From Muraenolepis orangiensis (lineage: Eukaryota > Chordata > Actinopteri > Gadiformes > Muraenolepididae): a DNA stretch of 64,000 nucleotides. The stretch covers positions 12,857,969-12,921,968 of the forward strand of contig CM051015.1 of NCBI GenBank assembly GCA_027704905.1. Reading direction: 5' to 3'. The notes below the pieces were generated by a model. That model ran no database searches, was not told the origin of the DNA, and saw only the letters and a program-made list of their open reading frames with translations. Position numbers and translations under genes: made by a program. This document shows positions 59,250 to 64,000 of this stretch, piece by piece. Position 1 is the first letter of the stretch. Every line of letters starts with the position of its first letter.

Positions 59250-60427
59250 TCACCCATACACAAAGTCCGTGCGGTGGGGAGGAACGACCTCTACAGGGGC
59301 GGCCGCTGGGAGAGGTGGGACCGGAACCGCAGGCCCCAATTCGGTGACAGGGGTCAAGGCCGGGGGGCGACCCCGCCGCGGAGGCCGTGCCAGCACCACC
59401 GGCTGGTCCAAGTCCAGGTGAGCAGCCTTCACCCGGTCCACCGAGACGTGCGAGACGTGGCTTTGCCACCCAGGTCGACCACCAAGTGCTTGCCCCCGTG
59501 TTCCAAAACCCGGAAAGGCCCATCGTAAGGAGGCTGCAGGGGGCCTCTGTGAGCGTCGTGCCGGATGAACACGTGCTCCGCTGAGCAAAGCCCCGCGGGA
59601 ACCCGGGACACCTGAGTGCCGTGCTGAGCAGTGGGGATCGGAGCAAAAACCTTAGTGGCGTCCTGCAGGAAAACTCACTGGGCCGTCGCCGACCAGGGGG
59701 CCGATGCGTTGGGGAGGAAATCCCCTGGAACCCTCAGCGGCTGACCGTAGATCATCTCAGCCGTGGAGCACCGCAGATCCTCCTTAGGCGCAGTCCTCAG
59801 GCCCAGCATAACCCAAGGCAGCTTGTCGACCCAATTACCGTCCGTCAGCCTGGCCCTGAGGGCCGCCTTCATGGAGCGATGGAAACGGTCGCAGAGACCG
59901 TTGGCCTGAGGGTGATAAGCGGTTGTCCGGCCACAGCGTTCCAGAGCTCGGATGTGAACTGGGAACCGCGGTCCGAGGAAATGTCCAAAGGGGTGCCAAA
60001 ACGACACACCCATGTCGCAATGAAGGCCCGGGCTATGTCAGCCGCCGCTGTCGACGCGAGTGGGACCGCCTCCGGCCAACGGGTCGTCCTGTCCACCATT
60101 GTTAGGAGGTAGGGAAAGCCTGGGAGGAGGGTCATGGACCAACCAGATCGATGTTGACGTGGTCAAACCTCCTCTCAGGCACCAGGAATTTCTCCAGGGG
60201 GCCCTGACTGGGGGTCCCTCAGTGGTGACGTGGTGCTCCACCCCATGCTTGGTGGTGGGCGCAGAGAAAGTGGGCTGCGTCAGGTCCGGGAACTCGGCCA
60301 ACAACCTGAGGTACTTGTCCGCACCCGACAGCGAACCTGACAGCCCGTTGTACGCCGCTTTGCCAAGCGTACACACAAGGGAGGAAAACGTCAAGGCATC
60401 AACCAAGCGTTTGTTTCCAACATCCAC
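59250..60427 (-). pseudogene. pol remnant: pre-RT segment fused to integrase
   Basis: The upstream part (DVGNKRLVDALTFSSL ... AEFPDLTQPTF) normally precedes reverse transcriptase. It runs straight into integrase-core sequence (MVDRTTRWPEAVPLAS, ISSDRGSQFTSELW, TTAYHPQANGLCDRFHRS) and the integrase C-terminal GPFRVLEHG region. RT and RNase H are deleted and at least one frameshift lies within the integrase. Confidence 0.7.
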
Positions 60428-60483
60428 CAGGAGCCCGTGAGCACATAAAAAATCTGCCCCGAGGAGGGGAAAATAAATGTCTG

Positions 60484-60783
60484 CTATGACAAATCCCAGT
60501 TGAACCGCTGCCCCTCAACACATAAACACATCGGCCTCACGCCATAAGTGCGGCTGGGGCTGCCATTAGCTGTCGTCAACTGCGGTCCGTGCCCCCCTCG
60601 AGCAACGTCCTCCCTCGACGCAGGAAACACACTCCGCTGAGCGCCCATGTGACAGAGAAACCGGCTTCCCGAGACACTGTCGCTAACGAAGAGCAGCCTG
60701 CTCGTGCCGCCAACGCTCAGGGCCACTACCGAGCGCCGGCCCTCTCGTTTCCCGGAGGCTTGTAGCTGCAGGGAGCGATGCAC
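60484..60783 (-). pseudogene. Aspartic-protease-like fragment of the gypsy-type element
   Basis: Contains RLLFVSDSVSGSRFL followed by GAQRSVFPAS. The catalytic Asp expected before the Gly-Ala appears as His-Met in this copy, so it would be inactive. Confidence 0.6.
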
Positions 60784-60988
60784 TTCTTCGCCTTGGCCCC
60801 GAACCGCGCGTGGTTAAAACATTCTCCCGCGTCCCCACGCCGGCCTGGAACCGCGGTCTGCTCCCCCCAAGCCCTCCTAACCGGCGAGGGAGCACTGAGC
60901 GTTGCAGCTAGCACATCTGCACCGGGCTGCTGGGTCGCCAGGAAAAAACGGTCAGCCTCCTCAGCCAGGGCACAGGGTTCAGTAATGG

Positions 60989-61502
60989 TCATGTTGGCCA
61001 GCGCAGTCTGAACCCGGGTGGCAAGTGGCGCAGGAACGTCTCCACGAACAAAATCCGGGGATCCTCCCCCCCCAGCAGATTCAGCATCTTCTCCATGAGC
61101 TGGGACGGCTTGCTGTCCCCCAAACTCTGAATATCCAGAATCTGGCGTGCCCTCTCCTTAGCAGATAAGCTAAATGTCTTAAGGAGAAGGGCTTTAATCG
61201 CCTCATATTTGCCGTGGCGTGGGGGATCCGCGACAAAACTGACCAACCTGGACGACGTGGAGCTCCCCAGCGCTGCCACCACGTGAAAATACTTCAGGTC
61301 CTCCTCGGCAGGCAAAGTGTGCCTCCACGTGTGCGAACCACGCTGTAGCGGCATGTTCCCAAAACTCCGGCAGTTTAATATAAACATCGCGATCAGCCAT
61401 GTTCACTATGTCTTCGGAATCTATCTCGAAAACGTCGGGGTCACCAGTGTAGAGCCGATGAATGGGAGTCGGAGGCGGTGTGTTTAGTATGGAACTCCAC
61501 AC
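60989..61502 (-). pseudogene. gag-like fragment of the gypsy-type element
   Basis: Two overlapping frames show a gag N-terminus (DVYIKLPEFWEHAATAWFAH) and capsid-like helices (EAIKALLLKTFSLSAKERAR ... LRHLPPGFR). A frame break separates them, so no intact protein is made. Confidence 0.7.
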
Positions 61503-61828
61503 TTTATTTTCTAAATAAGAACGATTCCATTTGTTCCATCCAGTTTAATAAAGGACTATGACAATATACAAACAAGTCTCGGACGACTGCGGGTGTATTT
61601 ACAAATAGCGTCTCAGCTTCCTGTTCCGGTCGCTGCGCTACTGTGCAGGGCCGTCTCTTATAGAGGCACTGTATAGCATATTCTCTATTTTCCATTAAGT
61701 TTCACAACAGGGGAAACACATCTGCTACTTGCTACTGTCCAGCTAGCACACCACAACAACAACAACAACAACAACACGGTACGCACTCTAACAGGTCCGT
61801 GGTTCAACACACACTAAATACAAACAGT

Positions 61829-61951
61829 GAAGCATTCTCTCACATGAAGATCATCAAATCCAAGTACAGATCTACGATGACTGATGACCACCTTGTGGCC
61901 AGCTCCTACTGCCCTGACGACAAGAAGCTAGTGGCCTCCTCCCAGTGCTAG
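61829..61951 (+). pseudogene. C-terminal fragment of a ZBED/GTF2IRD2-like hAT transposase
   Basis: Encodes EAFSHMKIIKSKYRSTMTDD and then HLVASSYCPDDKKLVASSQC before TAG. This is the terminal part of the hAT dimerisation region (FS.MK.IKSKYR...). The fragment supports a hAT origin of the surrounding insertion. The upstream transposase is missing or replaced by the gypsy-type element. Confidence 0.65.
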
Positions 61952-62640
61952 AGGTCCCACTAAGGTAGAAAATACATCTGGTATGCTCTTCTGTTCGTTG
62001 CGTGCATATGTAACAGAGTTAAACATGTGAATACATAATTATACGTTTGTGAATGTTTAATTCATAATAAAGTTCTGAATTTTAAGAGATGAGATTGTTT
62101 CATTTAATATTTAAAGTTTTGTTTCCCGTGGGAACACTTTCCCGTTGCACGTCTTTCTTTACTTCTGGTATGTATTTTCCACCCTCCCCTCACAGTAAAA
62201 CATGCAGGTAGGCTGTCAGTAATGGCTACGCCTCTCTATTTTGACTGGTAGATCTCGGCAGACTGGCAACTTTAAAAGTAGCTCTTGGTTCAAAAAAGGT
62301 TGGGCACCCTGTTACGCCCCCAACGAGACCGATGAGCCAAATGTGCCAAAGAACCCAGAAGTAGAGAGACACGGACACTCAAAACAATGGAAAAAATGTC
62401 TTTACTGGAAAATATCTCCAACATCAAAAACACAAACTAGGCAGGGTTGGACTGGTTACTTGGCGAGGTCGGAGCTGGAACACGCAGTCTCTCGTGACAG
62501 TAGTTCTCAATAACCAAGCGCCCGACGTCGGTCCTCGGCAGCCTAAAGAAGGGTAGATCCCAGTGTTAATTAGTCTCAGTAGGCCTGATTATGATGGGCA
62601 ACACCTGGGATCAATTAGAGCATGGCACAACACACCCCTG

Positions 62641-62691
62641 ATCTACACCCTGCTTGGTAAGTATACCCTACTGAAATACAATACATACATA
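62641..62691 (+). other. Relic of NMI-side first exon and donor
   Basis: 'accctgcttg|gtaagtatac' (donor at 62657) followed by 'cctactgaaatacaata' matches the complement of 11745-11790. It is joined at about 62690 directly to the middle of NMI coding exon 2, so about 2.5 kb, including the coding start, is deleted. Confidence 0.7.
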
Positions 62692-63582
62692 CAAATATCT
62701 CGAGGGTTTCGTCCAGGCCTCGTCTGCCATAGAGGTAGGCCTGCTTGCACATCAGCATGCATCATGGGAGGTTGGGTTGGCTAAATCATAAGATGACCAT
62801 GGTAAGATGGCCAGAGGTAGGTCACCAGAGGTCCAGGAAACATACCAAGTCAAAATAAGTCAGTTCTCCTTTTGAAATGCCCATGCTGTTGGAACAGGAC
62901 ACAGGATAACAATATTGGTTTCTAAGGTTTAGCTTTAGGTTGTTGTTGTTTTTTTACACCTAGCTGTCAATTATGTTGTTGTTGGTTATTGTGTTTATTG
63001 AGATTGCATGTTTGGTTTCAGTCTTTAGAGTGTTCTTTGTAGCATGTGTAGGTCCAATTGTTTGTTCAGCTGTGGTGTACATGTATTGCACAACATAATC
63101 AAATGTCACGTAACATATCTCCTATCTCATATCAACATATCATCTAATTGCAGCATATGAGATATCTGAAAAGTATTTGTGTTTGTTTTTCATACTGCAT
63201 CTAGGGTGAAATCCTCAGACTTCAGCGGGATAACAAGGATTTGGCGGACCGACTAACACATGGCAATGCTTTTTTAGAATTGAAAAGAACAGAGTTTAAA
63301 CAATTAACACAGAAGTTAAAGGTAAACAAAACAAATCTATTACCTGTGATGGAAATTAAATAGTGGCAGCCGCCCTCTATACAAATAGGTGTGTGTGTGT
63401 TTCTATGTCCGTCTAGTTCTGTGCCCAGACTCCTGACATAAAGCTAAAGTTTAGTGTCATGCAAAAGGAAGACGGGGAAGATGAAGTCAGCCCGCACATC
63501 AGTGGACTATACACCATCACACAGAAACCAACCACCATTCTCACTGGAGGACAGGCACTCATCACCTTCGAGAAAAAGGAAG
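62692..63582 (+). pseudogene. nmi: Truncated NMI-like copy (parts of coding exons 2-4)
   Basis: Matches the left NMI-like gene in inverted orientation: partial exon 2 (62692-62734), exon 3 (63205-63321, 117 nt) and exon 4 (63417-63582, 166 nt), with splice sites kept. Exon 4 reads CAQTPDIKLKFSVMQKEDGE ... ALITFEKKEG. The start codon and exon 1 are missing. Similarity in the following intron stops at about 63862, so the rest may be lost or lie beyond the window. Confidence 0.8.
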
Positions 63583-64000
63583 GTATACTGTCGGCCACTA
63601 GGTGACTAGCATCGGCATTGTGTAGACCCAAAACGCCTGCATTGTCCCATCGTACCCACTTATATTTTCCAAAATGAATTACACAAGCTACAGATTGTAT
63701 TGTATTGTATATCAGATTGTAGTATTTCAATTGTGCCTCAATGTTTGCACCCGTTGCAATACGAGGAGGGATGAGGGATCCTCCCAATCTGATTACCTCC
63801 TTGATCACTCAGGGATTTGTTTCTTGTCCTTTGGGGGGGGGGTAAAGGGTTAAGGGGGTTTCATACATATGGGATTAAGGTGCTATACAAAGTTGACTTG
63901 ACTTGACTACAGTATTGTCGTGCATCCCTCAGTCAGACAGAGCCCTCGTCAGTCTCGGTGCACGTGTGACGGTTTTCCAATTGCACTGTATGTTGTCACA
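63583..64000 (+). other. Intron of the truncated NMI-like copy and arm boundary
   Basis: Matches the complement of 8318-8035 as far as the G run near 63832-63861, then turns into unrelated sequence with no recognisable gene. Confidence 0.6.

Larger units (their letters stand above)
59006..61830 (-). mobile_element. Degenerate Ty3/gypsy-type LTR retrotransposon lacking RT and RNase H
   Basis: Terminal direct repeats include 'gtagagccgatgaatgggag' at 59006 and 61449, and 'ccattaagtttcacaacagg' at 59070 and 61692. Between them on the minus strand are gag, protease, a short pre-RT segment and integrase pieces. The right-hand repeat is interrupted by about 170 bp (61515-61685) not found on the left. 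Confidence 0.75.
58911..62640. mobile_element. 3.7-kb composite hAT-type insertion splitting the PARP14-C/NMI promoter
   Basis: Begins CAGGGGTGCCCAACC and ends CACACCCCTG. Both sides are flanked by ATCTACAC (58903-58910 and 62641-62648), an exact 8-bp duplication. An internal end 'ggttgggcaccctg' at 62298-62311 pairs with the left end, so at least two elements are nested. A gypsy-type element and a transposase 3' fragment lie inside. Confidence 0.7.

Overview
The window is vertebrate DNA and almost certainly comes from a teleost fish. It has short exons with GT-AG introns, long (CA)n/(GT)n microsatellites, fish-type hAT, EnSpm/CACTA, RLE-type non-LTR and Ty3/gypsy elements, and an interferon-response gene pair. 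No bacterial, phage or organellar features are visible.

The layout is a large, imperfect inverted duplication. The left arm (about 6.3-24 kb) holds an NMI/IFI35-family gene on the minus strand (6296-9396, 8 coding exons, 349 aa). It sits head-to-head with a complete PARP14-like gene, copy A, on the plus strand (11941-23541, 26 coding exons, 2006 aa). A core of nested transposons (about 24-37.7 kb) separates the arms. The right arm runs the other way: PARP14-like copy B (45881-38182, minus), PARP14-like copy C (58788-47509, minus), then a truncated NMI-like fragment on plus (62692-63582) that keeps the head-to-head arrangement.

The three PARP14-like copies differ mainly in macrodomain content. 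Copy A has RRM-like and KH-like segments, four macrodomains, a WWE domain and an H-Y-L ADP-ribosyltransferase domain. Copy C has lost 534 bp (178 codons) that remove exactly macrodomain 1, and stays open at 1818 aa. Copy B has lost exons 9-22 (macrodomains 2-4) at a phase-compatible junction, and also carries a 4-bp frameshift in its large exon, so it is probably a pseudogene as assembled. I reconstructed exons by hand from splice sites and three-way alignment. The coding sums for A, C and the NMI-like gene are multiples of three.

The short A and B head-to-head intergenic regions carry ISRE/IRF-like GAAANNGAAA motifs next to the PARP14 start and a conserved NMI-side donor, suggesting a shared bidirectional interferon-responsive promoter. 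In copy C the motif is broken and a 3.7-kb transposon block (8-bp flanking repeat ATCTACAC) separates the two genes.

The core contains a ZMYM/hAT-like remnant split by a 4844-bp EnSpm/CACTA-type insertion. That insertion contains a 2345-bp hAT element filled by a 1.9-kb G-run minisatellite. Beyond it lies a non-LTR retrotransposon with an intact 1070-codon RT plus endonuclease ORF. Positions 1-6295 are repeat-rich intergenic sequence with no gene I can support.
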